Source of the DNA: SAT2750 sp964476375
Lineage (GTDB): Bacteria > Planctomycetota > Planctomycetia > Pirellulales > Pirellulaceae
Length of the DNA: 5,871 bases
Reading direction: 5' to 3'
Assembly: GCA_964476375.1 (NCBI GenBank)
Contig: CAYYZW010000282.1
Location: forward strand, 1 to 5,871
Part shown: piece after piece, positions 1-5,871 of the stretch
Layout: each line of letters starts with the position of its first letter
Position numbering within the stretch: the first letter of the stretch is position 1
Made by a program: the position numbers and the translations under genes
The notes under the pieces: model-generated
The model's database searches: none
What the model saw: the letters and a program-made list of their open reading frames with translations, nothing else
What the model was told of the DNA's origin: nothing

Positions 1-518
1 TCAGTGGCGTTCTCCGGGAAGAGCCCTTCGGCCTCCCGGACCAGGTGGACGTCCGCAAGGACGGCCTGGTAACCGCAATCAGCAGCGGTAACGGCTACCG
101 CCGCAGCATCTACCTGCGGCAGCGTCGCAAGGAAATGCCAACCTTCCTGGAGACCTTTGACCTGCCCCAGATGAACCCCGCCTGCCAGGCCCGGGCCAAT
201 TCCAACGTCGCCCAGCAGGCACTTTACCTGCTCAACAACACGATGGTCCGCTCGCTGGCAGAATCGTTCGCCCTGGAGATTGGTGAGCAGACGACCGATC
301 CGACCGAGCGGATCCAGAAGGTCTACCTGGCCGCCCTGGGACGTCCTGCCAGTGACGAGGAACTGGAACTGGGCCGCACCACCCTGCTGGACCTGGAAAA
401 GGCCTGGAGCGAGGAACTGGAGGCAAAGGAAATGCCTGTCGATGAGGCGGGCCAGAAGGCCCTGATGACGTACTGCCACACGATCTTTAATACGGCTGAA
501 TTTCTCTACGTCGACTAG
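1..518 (+). CDS. DUF1553 (PSD1) domain protein, C-terminal part
   Basis: This is the 3' end of a gene whose start lies left of the window. The reading frame is open from base 3 and ends at TAG 516-518, giving 171 visible residues. A GTG at 45 could be read as a start, but the frame stays open upstream and encodes conserved family sequence (EEPFGLPDQVDVRKDGLV), so it is internal. Other family hallmarks are RRSIYLRQRR, MPTFLETFDLPQMNP and a QALYLLNNTMV stretch, then an acidic helical tail with 'YLAALGRPASDEEL'. These match the C-terminus of DUF1553, which in planctomycetes usually follows DUF1549 and often a cytochrome-c-like PSCyt1 domain; those would lie outside the window. The family's biochemical role is unknown. 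A DUF1501 gene follows 41 bp downstream on the same strand, the usual planctomycete pairing, so co-transcription is likely. Family assignment is firm; function is not. Confidence 0.9.
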   Translation, partial: SGVLREEPFGLPDQVDVRKDGLVTAISSGNGYRRSIYLRQRRKEMPTFLETFDLPQMNPACQARANSNVAQQALYLLNNTMVRSLAESFALEIGEQTTDPTERIQKVYLAALGRPASDEELELGRTTLLDLEKAWSEELEAKEMPVDEAGQKALMTYCHTIFNTAEFLYVD

Positions 519-559
519 GCTATAATGGACAGGACCTGATCCGACGGGAAACAACGACC

Positions 560-2044
560 ATGTCATCCGACAAGCAGCATCCAATACACCGGCGAGGGTT
601 TTTCAACCGCGCCGCCGATGGACTCCACGGAACCGCCCTGGCCTACCTGGCTACCAGCGAGCTTACGGGTAAATCAACGCTGGCTGACGAGAGTGAACTT
701 TTACCCGCCACCGCGGGCCGCCGCCGGGGATACGACACACGACCCCGCAAGACCCACTTCCCGGCGCGTGCCAAGGCGGTCATTCAATTATTCATGAATG
801 GTGGGCCCAGCCAGGTGGACCTGTTTGATCCCAAAGAAAAACTCGACAAGCACCACGGTGAATCCTATTTCGCCAGGATCGCACAGGATGTTTCCTCTCC
901 CCAGTCCGCCGGGGGACTGATGCGAAGCCCCTTTTCTTTCAAGCAGCATGGAGAAAGCGGAACCATCGTCTCCAACGCCATGCCTCACCTGGCAGAGTGC
1001 GTGGATGACATCGCCGTGATCCGCTCGATGTTCAATTCCCACCCCAACCACGAACCGGCTCTTTTCAAGATCCATTCCGGGCGGCTGCTTCCGGGACGCC
1101 CCTCGATGGCGGCCTGGGTCGTCTACGCCCTGGGAAGTGAGAACCAGAACCTGCCTGCCTACGTGGTCCTGGATGATCCGCTTGGCCTGCCGGTCAATAC
1201 CGTGCAGAGCTGGCAAAGCGGTTTCCTGCCACCCATTTACCAGGGAACACGAATTCGCAGTACCGGATCTCCGATTCTCAACCTGAACCCTGAAACGCCG
1301 GATCCACCCCGCGTGGCCCAGCTGCAGCGGGAGCTACTAGGTACGATCGACAAGATCCATCGGCGAAAACGGCCCAACAGCCTGCAGCTTGATGCCCGCA
1401 TCAATAGTTACCAGCTGGCCGGCCGCATGCAGCTGGAAGCGACAGACGCCCTGGACGTGAACCAGGAATCCCAGGCAACCCTGGATGCTTACGGGGTCGG
1501 CAAGGATCCGACTGATTCGTATGCCCGCCGCTGCCTGATGGCCCGGCGGCTGGTGGAACGGGGCGTACGATACGTGCAGCTCTACATCAACGCACAGATC
1601 TGGGACAACCACAGCAACCTCAAGACATCGCTGGAAACTGCCTGTGGTCGAACCGACCAGCCCGTGGCAGCCCTGCTGAAGGACCTCAAACAGCGTGGTT
1701 TGCTGGACGATGTGCTGTTGATCTGGGGCGGTGAGTTTGGACGGCTTCCCATCGCACAGATCCGTGACAAGAAAAACACTTCCACCGCCGGGCGGGATCA
1801 TGGCCCCCGCGGCTTTTCGATCTGGATGGCGGGTGGCGGGATCAAGCCGGGCATCACCTACGGGGGAACCGACGAGATCGGCTTCGCCGCCGAGGAGAAC
1901 CCGGTCAGCATTGCCGACTGGCACGCCACGATCCTGCACCAGCTGGGGCTCTACCACGAGGATCTGTTCTTCGAGCGCAATGGCCTCAAGGAACGGCTTA
2001 CCGACACTTTCAAACCGCGGATCGTCAAGGACATCCTGGCCTGA
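560..2044 (+). CDS. DUF1501 family (sulfatase/alkaline-phosphatase-like) protein
   Basis: A complete 494-residue protein, near the family's usual length. The N-terminus has a twin-arginine-like motif (HRRGFFNRAAD, residues 10-20) followed by a short, weakly hydrophobic segment (about 21-32), suggesting Tat export or a degenerate form of it. Family motifs in order: MNGGPSQVDLFDPK (79-92), NHE (163-165), WDNH (348-351), WGGEFGR (389-395), GRDHGPRGFS (411-420), AGGGIKPGITYGG (424-436) and DWHATILHQLG (453-463). The Asp/His-rich motifs fit the metal-binding layout of the alkaline-phosphatase-like fold, but the substrate of DUF1501 proteins is not established. The ATG at 560 is preceded by a weak purine stretch (GGGAA, 546-550, 9 nt spacing) and puts the RR motif at the expected place. 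It lies 41 bp after the DUF1553 gene and is probably co-transcribed with it. Its stop codon is one base from the stop of the convergent dehydrogenase gene. Confidence 0.92.
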   Translation: MSSDKQHPIHRRGFFNRAADGLHGTALAYLATSELTGKSTLADESELLPATAGRRRGYDTRPRKTHFPARAKAVIQLFMNGGPSQVDLFDPKEKLDKHHGESYFARIAQDVSSPQSAGGLMRSPFSFKQHGESGTIVSNAMPHLAECVDDIAVIRSMFNSHPNHEPALFKIHSGRLLPGRPSMAAWVVYALGSENQNLPAYVVLDDPLGLPVNTVQSWQSGFLPPIYQGTRIRSTGSPILNLNPETPDPPRVAQLQRELLGTIDKIHRRKRPNSLQLDARINSYQLAGRMQLEATDALDVNQESQATLDAYGVGKDPTDSYARRCLMARRLVERGVRYVQLYINAQIWDNHSNLKTSLETACGRTDQPVAALLKDLKQRGLLDDVLLIWGGEFGRLPIAQIRDKKNTSTAGRDHGPRGFSIWMAGGGIKPGITYGGTDEIGFAAEENPVSIADWHATILHQLGLYHEDLFFERNGLKERLTDTFKPRIVKDILA

Positions 2045-2045
2045 T

Positions 2046-3299
2046 CTATGTGCGGCCAATCCGGTACGGCGCCGGGTCGATCGAGGGCTCTGCCCCGTCG
2101 ACCAGTTCCGCCAGCAGGCTGCCCGTCGCAGGGGCCATCGAGACTCCAAGCATGTTATGGCCGGCCGCCACCCAGACATTCTCAAGGCCCGGCAGCCGGT
2201 CAATAAAGGGCACGCCGTCACTGGTCATCGGCCGCCAGCCATACCATTCTTCTTCCACCGGGTCACAGTAAGGCACGGGAAGGTATTTTTCTGCCGCTCG
2301 CCGCAATAGCTTCAGTCGCCGCGGCTTGATCCGTGTGTCATACCCGTTCAGTTCCATCATCGATCCCAGCCGGTAGCCGCTCTGCATCGGGGTGACCACC
2401 ACTTTTTCGTCGACAAACAACAGGGGCAGCGAGGGACATGGCAGGGGACGCGGCATCGTGATTGAGTAGCCCTTGCCCGGCTGGATCGGCAAGCGACAGC
2501 CAAGCTCCCGGGCCAGCAGCGGTGTCCATGCACCCGTGGCAACGACCACCCCGTCCACGTCGATTTTTTCCTCTCCGGCCACCACCGCCACCACGCGGCC
2601 CTGTTCTTTAACCAGCTTTTTCAGTTCATGGTGCTCCAGGATCTGTACCCCCTGCCTCTCCAGGTCGATACGCCAGGACGCCAGCAGCCGATCCGGGCGG
2701 ACATGGACATCGCCAGGAAAGTACCAGGCCCCGGCCAGGCCGGGCCTGAGTGCGGGCTCCATGGCCTGGAGCTGGTCCCCGTCAAGAAGTTCTGGAAACA
2801 GATTGAATTCCTGCTCGAGGATGCCGGCAGTGGCAGCAAACTTGTCGAGCTGCTTCTGATCCCGGTAGATATAAAGGCTGCCTCGCGCCTGCCATTCACA
2901 GTCCAGGATCCCCGCCTCGACCATCTCGCCGTAGGCCTGGAGAGATTTTTCTAATAGCGGCATTCGTACCCGGGCCGCTTCGAGCATCCGATCGTGTCGG
3001 CAGCGGCGGAAAAATCGCCAGAGCCAATTCCAGAGTCGCGGATCGAAACGGGGACGGATCGAGAAGGGGGAATTCCCTTTCAGTAGCGAGACGATGGTCT
3101 TGCGGACCGTCCCCGGCTCGGTCAGCGGCAGCACGTGGCTGGGACAGATCAACCCGCAGTTTCCGTGCGAACAGGCACTTCCCCAGCCCCGCTTGTCAAT
3201 CACCGTGACCTGGTAACCTCGCCTGGCCAACGCATGGCTGCAGGCAGCCCCGATCACTCCACCACCGACCACCAGGATCCGCCGGGATGAATCAGTCAC
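2046..3299 (-). CDS. DadA-like FAD-dependent D-amino-acid (probable D-hydroxyproline) dehydrogenase
   Basis: A complete 417-residue protein of the DAO/DadA flavoprotein family. The N-terminal dinucleotide-binding fold shows GGGVIG (12-17) and the acidic residue ending strand 2 (VTVID, D35). NCGLICPSHVLPLTEPG (47-63) is the typical DadA-like segment. Further on are VVATGAW (252-258), GWRPMTSDG (354-362) and the C-terminal FAD-contact stretch AAGHNMLGVSMAP (378-390). Family members oxidise D-amino acids to imino acids and pass electrons to a quinone or dye rather than to oxygen. Because the gene directly follows a 4-hydroxyproline 2-epimerase, I infer oxidation of cis-4-hydroxy-D-proline to 1-pyrroline-4-hydroxy-2-carboxylate, the LhpB-type step. 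Substrate is inferred from context; D-proline or another D-amino acid remains possible. The start is GTG at 3299, overlapping the epimerase TGA by four bases (GTGA), with a good Shine-Dalgarno 7 nt upstream. No ATG upstream of the FAD motif competes. Confidence 0.88.
   Translation of the reverse strand: MTDSSRRILVVGGGVIGAACSHALARRGYQVTVIDKRGWGSACSHGNCGLICPSHVLPLTEPGTVRKTIVSLLKGNSPFSIRPRFDPRLWNWLWRFFRRCRHDRMLEAARVRMPLLEKSLQAYGEMVEAGILDCEWQARGSLYIYRDQKQLDKFAATAGILEQEFNLFPELLDGDQLQAMEPALRPGLAGAWYFPGDVHVRPDRLLASWRIDLERQGVQILEHHELKKLVKEQGRVVAVVAGEEKIDVDGVVVATGAWTPLLARELGCRLPIQPGKGYSITMPRPLPCPSLPLLFVDEKVVVTPMQSGYRLGSMMELNGYDTRIKPRRLKLLRRAAEKYLPVPYCDPVEEEWYGWRPMTSDGVPFIDRLPGLENVWVAAGHNMLGVSMAPATGSLLAELVDGAEPSIDPAPYRIGRT
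2075..2103. other. Strong imperfect hairpin at the convergent gene junction
   Basis: GGTCGA (2075-2080) pairs with TCGACC (2098-2103). Inside it, CG (2082-2083) pairs with CG (2096-2097) and GGGC (2085-2088) with GCCC (2092-2095) around the triloop TCT. That gives 12 base pairs with only two single-base bulges (T2081, A2084). It starts 31 bases after the DUF1501 stop and lies within the last 20 or so codons of the convergent dehydrogenase gene. No T-run follows on either strand, so it is not a canonical intrinsic terminator. It could still help end or protect the 3' end of the + strand message. The structure is seen in the sequence; the role is inferred. Confidence 0.4.
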
Positions 3300-4237
3300 G
3301 AACGAATCCCCATGGTGAACGGGTCCCGGTCATTAAACACAAGGGTGCTTTCGGCAGTCACGTAAGCGGTCCCCGTGACATGGGGGACCAGCTGACCATC
3401 CTCGACCACCCCGACTCCCTCGAAAACACTCCCCACGATACTCTCCTGCCGCCAGGTCTGGCCAGGAGCGATCTTGCCGTCAGCGATCAGGCAGGCGAGC
3501 TTGGCACTGGTCCCCGTGCCACAGGGAGAACGGTCATAGGCCCTGCCGGGACAGAGGACAAAGTTACGGCTGTCGGCATCCCCGCGGGCCGGCCCGAACA
3601 ACTCGATATGGTCAATCAAGCCACCTCCCTCGCCCGTGATCCCCTGCTCTTCCAGCGCCTGGCGGATCGACCAGGTCACCTCGGTAAGCTGGTCGACATT
3701 GGCCAGTTCGAGCTCCAGCGAGTGATCCTCCACCAGGAAGAACCAGTTTCCACCCCAGGCAATGTCCCCATGAATTCTTCCGTGGCCAGGGATCTCCAGC
3801 TCGACATCGGCCCGGTAACGGTAGCTGGGGACATTGACCAGCGTGACCCGATTGGCATCATGCAGCTGGATCCGGACATCACCGACCGGGGTCTCCAGCA
3901 GGTGATCGCCTGGGCCGATCTGGCCCATGTGGGCCAGCGTGACAGCCAGTCCGATCGTGCCGTGGCCACACATGTTGAGGACACCAACGTTGTTGAAGAA
4001 GACCACGCCGGCGCAGGCCTGCGGATTCACCGGATCGCAGATGAGCCCGCCAATCCATACTTCCCCGCCTCGCGGTTCATCAATCACCGCCGAGCGGAAG
4101 CTGTCATGGTCCCTGGCAAATAACTCCCGGCGTTCGGCCAGGGACCCGCATCCCAGGTCCGGTCCACCACCAATCACAATCCGTGTCGGTTCCCCGCCGG
4201 TATGCGAGTCGATGATCTTGACCGGGAGATCTGGCAT
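3296..4237 (-). CDS. lhpA: 4-hydroxyproline 2-epimerase (proline racemase superfamily)
   Basis: A complete 313-residue protein, the usual length for 4-hydroxyproline 2-epimerases (EC 5.1.1.8). It interconverts trans-4-hydroxy-L-proline and cis-4-hydroxy-D-proline with two cysteines as acid/base, in the cytoplasm and without cofactor. Both cysteines are present: C90 in NMCGHGTIGL and C239 in DRSPCGTGTSAKLACL. This separates it from trans-3-hydroxy-L-proline dehydratases, which carry Thr in place of one Cys. The N-terminal IDSHTGGEPTRIV (9-21), the mid-region NVPSYRYRADVE and HGDIAWGGNWFFLVEDH (156-172), and DADSRNFVLCPG (220-231) agree closely with 4HypE enzymes rather than plain proline racemases. 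ATG at 4237 lies 4 bp after the upstream gene's TAA, with a possible AGGA 12 nt before it. The dehydrogenase that would use its product follows with a 4-bp overlap. Some members also act on trans-3-hydroxy-L-proline. The lhpA name is by analogy with the Pseudomonas hydroxyproline genes. Confidence 0.9.
   Translation of the reverse strand: MPDLPVKIIDSHTGGEPTRIVIGGGPDLGCGSLAERRELFARDHDSFRSAVIDEPRGGEVWIGGLICDPVNPQACAGVVFFNNVGVLNMCGHGTIGLAVTLAHMGQIGPGDHLLETPVGDVRIQLHDANRVTLVNVPSYRYRADVELEIPGHGRIHGDIAWGGNWFFLVEDHSLELELANVDQLTEVTWSIRQALEEQGITGEGGGLIDHIELFGPARGDADSRNFVLCPGRAYDRSPCGTGTSAKLACLIADGKIAPGQTWRQESIVGSVFEGVGVVEDGQLVPHVTGTAYVTAESTLVFNDRDPFTMGIRS
3307..3311 (-). promoter_or_regulatory. Ribosome binding site for the dehydrogenase GTG start
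   Basis: On the minus strand the sequence reads GGGGA, then 7 nt, then GTG. It lies inside the end of the epimerase coding region. It supports the GTG start, which would otherwise be doubtful because it is not ATG, and fits translational coupling through the GTGA stop/start overlap. Confidence 0.6.
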
Positions 4238-4241
4238 GGGT

Positions 4242-5345
4242 TTATTCTATCCTGGAAAGTGGCTCACCCAGCACATCCATGCGTGGCTGGATTCCCAGGC
4301 CGGGAGCGGTGCTTGCAGAGAGCCGCCCCTGGCTCCGCTGCGGAGCCCCCTCGGCAATGCTGACCGTCACATAGCTGTTGAAATCGGTCGAGGTGAATAA
4401 CATTTCCGGGGCCGTGCTGTGTGCCAGGTGGGCAATCGCAGCGGTCACGATATCGCCACCCCAGCTGTCCTCGATGGTCATGGCAATCCCCAGTTGGGAA
4501 CAGAGATCGCGTGCCAGGGCCGCACGCGTGAGGCCCCCAAACTTGCTGATCTTGATATTCACCACGTCCATCGCCAGGTCAGCGTTTCCCCGGACCAGGA
4601 CATCCACCCCGTCAATCACCTCGTCCAGGATGAACGGGTGGTCCGTGCGGCGGCGGATGGTAAGGCATTCCTCGTAACTGGCACAGGGTTGCTCGATATA
4701 GACGTCCACGTCACGGACCCCCCGAACCACGCGAGCTGCCTCGTGGACGGTCCAGCCGGTGTTGGCGTCAGCAACCAGCTTGTCGGTCGGCTCGAGAATC
4801 TCACGAGCAGCATGAATCCGCTCGATGTCCTCGTCCGGGTCCCCTCCCACCTTGAGCTGGAAGCGGCGATACCCCTCGTCATGGTACTGCTTCACGCTGG
4901 CCGCCATCTCCGACGGTGGCTGCTGGGAGATTGCCCGGTAAAGCACAAAATCGTCACCGTAACGGCCACCAAGCAGCTCACAGACCGGTTGACCGGTGAG
5001 CTTGCCAAGGATATCCCAGCAGGCCATATCGATCGCCGACTTGACATAGGCATGCCCCTTGAGGGCACGGTCCATGAGGTCGTTCAGCGGGCCCAGCCGG
5101 GTTGGATCCTGGCCAACCAGGTGGGGGCCAAGTTCCTGGATTCCCGTCCGCGCCCCGGCTGCGTAGGCGGGCAGGTAGAAAGGCCCCAGCGGACAGACCT
5201 CCCCGTAGCCGGTGATCCCGTCATCTGTCTGGATTTCCAGCACGGTGCTGTCAAAGACGTCGACCGACTTGCCACCAGACCACTTGTAACTCCCCTCGTG
5301 GAGCGGCAGATCCACCTGGTAGATGTTGATTGCCGTGATTTTCAT
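4242..5345 (-). CDS. Enolase-superfamily (MLE subgroup) enzyme, probable cis-3-hydroxy-L-proline dehydratase
   Basis: A complete 367-residue protein of the mandelate racemase/muconate lactonizing enzyme family. The N-terminal capping domain starts MKITAINIYQVDLPL and contains FDSTVLEIQTDDGITGYGE (31-49). The barrel domain carries metal ligands D193 (VADANTGW), E218 (YIEQP) and D241 (ILDE), plus two candidate acid/base lysines, K165 (QLKVGG) and K265 (NIKISKFGG), the MLE-subgroup layout. The WGGDIV stretch at 295-300 and a long conserved C-terminus (TSTDFNSYVTV, APGLGI) resemble the cis-3-hydroxy-L-proline dehydratase described from Labrenzia aggregata, which is also encoded beside a 4-hydroxyproline epimerase. 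Expected product: 1-pyrroline-2-carboxylate. Hydroxyproline-betaine epimerase is a related alternative but fits the N-terminal sequence less well. The frame is open back to 5588, but homologues start at MKIT, and the extension would overlap the nitroreductase gene by 227 bp with unrelated Arg/Ser/Pro-rich sequence. No good Shine-Dalgarno is seen. Superfamily is certain; exact substrate is inferred. Confidence 0.85.
   Translation of the reverse strand: MKITAINIYQVDLPLHEGSYKWSGGKSVDVFDSTVLEIQTDDGITGYGEVCPLGPFYLPAYAAGARTGIQELGPHLVGQDPTRLGPLNDLMDRALKGHAYVKSAIDMACWDILGKLTGQPVCELLGGRYGDDFVLYRAISQQPPSEMAASVKQYHDEGYRRFQLKVGGDPDEDIERIHAAREILEPTDKLVADANTGWTVHEAARVVRGVRDVDVYIEQPCASYEECLTIRRRTDHPFILDEVIDGVDVLVRGNADLAMDVVNIKISKFGGLTRAALARDLCSQLGIAMTIEDSWGGDIVTAAIAHLAHSTAPEMLFTSTDFNSYVTVSIAEGAPQRSQGRLSASTAPGLGIQPRMDVLGEPLSRIE
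4331..4347. other. Perfect 7-bp inverted repeat with triloop
   Basis: GGCTCCG (4331-4337), loop CTG, CGGAGCC (4341-4347) form a perfect GC-rich hairpin within the 3' end of the dehydratase gene, about 95 bases before the epimerase start in the direction of transcription. No T-run follows. It may be a chance result of GC-rich coding sequence, or an RNA structure affecting decay or translation between the two cistrons. Confidence 0.3.
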
Positions 5346-5361
5346 GACAGGTCCGGGCAGC

Positions 5362-5871
5362 TCAACTGCGCCACTCGACTTTCTCCGTGATCGGTTCAGG
5401 CTGGCCATGCTTCCGCTCCGGCCAGGCATTTGCGGGGTACCCAGCATACAAAATGCCAAGGCAGCGGTCATTCTCCCCCGTCCAGCCAAAGAACTCACGG
5501 GTGGCGGGCAGGTCGTAAACCGGGGAACTGGACCAGAAGGTACCAAGTCCAAGGGCGGTAGCGGTGAGCTGAATATTCTGCACGGCACAGGCCACTGCGA
5601 TGACCTCCTCCTCTGCTGGAATCACACTCTCACGACGCTGCATCCCCAGGGCAATCGCAACGGTTGCCCGCTCCGCATAAAGACGGATCTTCTCCAGCTT
5701 GGCCGGCTTGAAGGCCTCCTCGGCGGTATGCTCCTCGTAGGCTGAGGCAAGAAACCTGGCAAGCGAGAAGCGGGAATCCCCCTGGAAAATAACAAAACGC
5801 CAGGGTTCGGTCAGGCCATGGGTAGGAGCCCAGTTGGCATTGTCCAGCATCTTTTCGAGGACCGAAGGCTC
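5362..5871 (-). CDS. Nitroreductase-family flavoprotein, 5' end cut by the window
   Basis: The frame is open to the window's right edge, giving 169 visible residues, so roughly the first 20 residues of a protein of about 190 are missing. An ATG at 5850 is internal: the frame upstream reads EPSVLEK, the normal lead-in to this family's first helix. Visible hallmarks: NANWAPTHGLTEPWRFVIF near the start, EEEVIAVACAVQNIQLTATALGLGTFWSSS in the middle, and REFFGW...RCLGILYAGYP near the end. These fit single-domain, FMN-binding, NAD(P)H-dependent nitroreductase-like proteins close to the YdjA type, usually dimeric. Physiological substrates of this group are mostly unknown. The stop lies 16 bp before the dehydratase start on the same strand, so it is probably part of the same transcript. 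Whether it takes part in hydroxyproline metabolism cannot be told from the sequence. Confidence 0.88.
   Translation of the reverse strand, partial: EPSVLEKMLDNANWAPTHGLTEPWRFVIFQGDSRFSLARFLASAYEEHTAEEAFKPAKLEKIRLYAERATVAIALGMQRRESVIPAEEEVIAVACAVQNIQLTATALGLGTFWSSSPVYDLPATREFFGWTGENDRCLGILYAGYPANAWPERKHGQPEPITEKVEWRS

Noticed and set aside
45..47. GTG at 45 as the start of a short 157-residue gene.
   Set aside because: The same frame is open to the window edge and encodes conserved DUF1553 sequence upstream of the GTG, so the gene is a partial longer one.
521..526. A perfect TATAAT between the DUF1553 and DUF1501 genes, as a possible -10 promoter element.
   Set aside because: No TTGACA-like -35 lies at 16-18 bp spacing (GAATTT at 17 bp is poor) and there is no TG extension. 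The genes are usually co-transcribed, so a single hexamer is too little evidence.
1337..2221. Long minus-strand open frame (294 codons) running antisense through DUF1501 and across the junction.
   Set aside because: It overlaps two well-supported genes, has no recognisable domain, and is explained by GC-rich third codon positions of the real gene.
3287..4123. Plus-strand open frame of 278 codons antisense to the epimerase.
   Set aside because: The minus-strand frame is a complete, motif-matching epimerase. The plus-strand translation shows no family features.
3296..4237. The racemase-family protein as a trans-3-hydroxy-L-proline dehydratase.
   Set aside because: Both catalytic cysteines (C90 and C239) are present. 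The dehydratases have Thr at one of these positions.
4419..5390. Plus-strand open frame of 323 codons antisense to the dehydratase.
   Set aside because: It shadows a clear enolase-superfamily gene and has no recognisable motifs or believable context.
5346..5588. N-terminal extension of the dehydratase to an upstream ATG at 5588.
   Set aside because: The added residues are Arg/Ser/Pro-rich, unlike the family, and overlap the nitroreductase coding region. Family members start at the MKIT position.

Overview
The window looks like chromosomal DNA from a member of the Planctomycetota. It is GC-rich, and its left part carries the tail of a DUF1553 (PSD1) protein followed closely by a DUF1501 protein. 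That tandem pair is a hallmark of planctomycetes and is rare elsewhere. No rRNA, tRNA, CRISPR array, insertion sequence or phage gene was seen. Genes are packed almost end to end, and no stretch over 300 bases lacks a gene.

Left block (1-2044, + strand): the C-terminal 171 residues of a DUF1553 protein, a 41-bp gap, then a complete 494-residue DUF1501 protein with an N-terminal twin-arginine-like motif. The biochemical role of these paired families is not established. DUF1501 belongs to the alkaline-phosphatase/sulfatase-like group.

Right block (2046-5871, - strand, transcribed right to left): a nitroreductase-family protein cut by the window edge, an enolase-superfamily (MLE subgroup) dehydratase resembling cis-3-hydroxy-L-proline dehydratase, a Cys/Cys proline-racemase-family enzyme that closely fits 4-hydroxyproline 2-epimerase, and a DadA-like FAD-dependent D-amino-acid/D-hydroxyproline dehydrogenase. 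Gaps are 16 bp, 4 bp and a 4-bp overlap, so this is very probably one operon. The inferred pathway is hydroxyproline catabolism. The epimerase turns trans-4-hydroxy-L-proline into cis-4-hydroxy-D-proline, and the FAD enzyme oxidises that to 1-pyrroline-4-hydroxy-2-carboxylate. The enolase-superfamily enzyme would add a branch for cis-3-hydroxy-L-proline, giving 1-pyrroline-2-carboxylate. The later steps (deaminase, alpha-ketoglutarate semialdehyde dehydrogenase, pyrroline-2-carboxylate reductase) are not in the window.

The two blocks converge with a single base between their stop codons. A strong imperfect hairpin lies just inside the 3' end of the dehydrogenase gene. I found no clearly novel system. 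The points most worth checking are the hydroxyproline gene set in a planctomycete, the possible role of the nitroreductase in it, and how the two transcripts end without an intergenic space.
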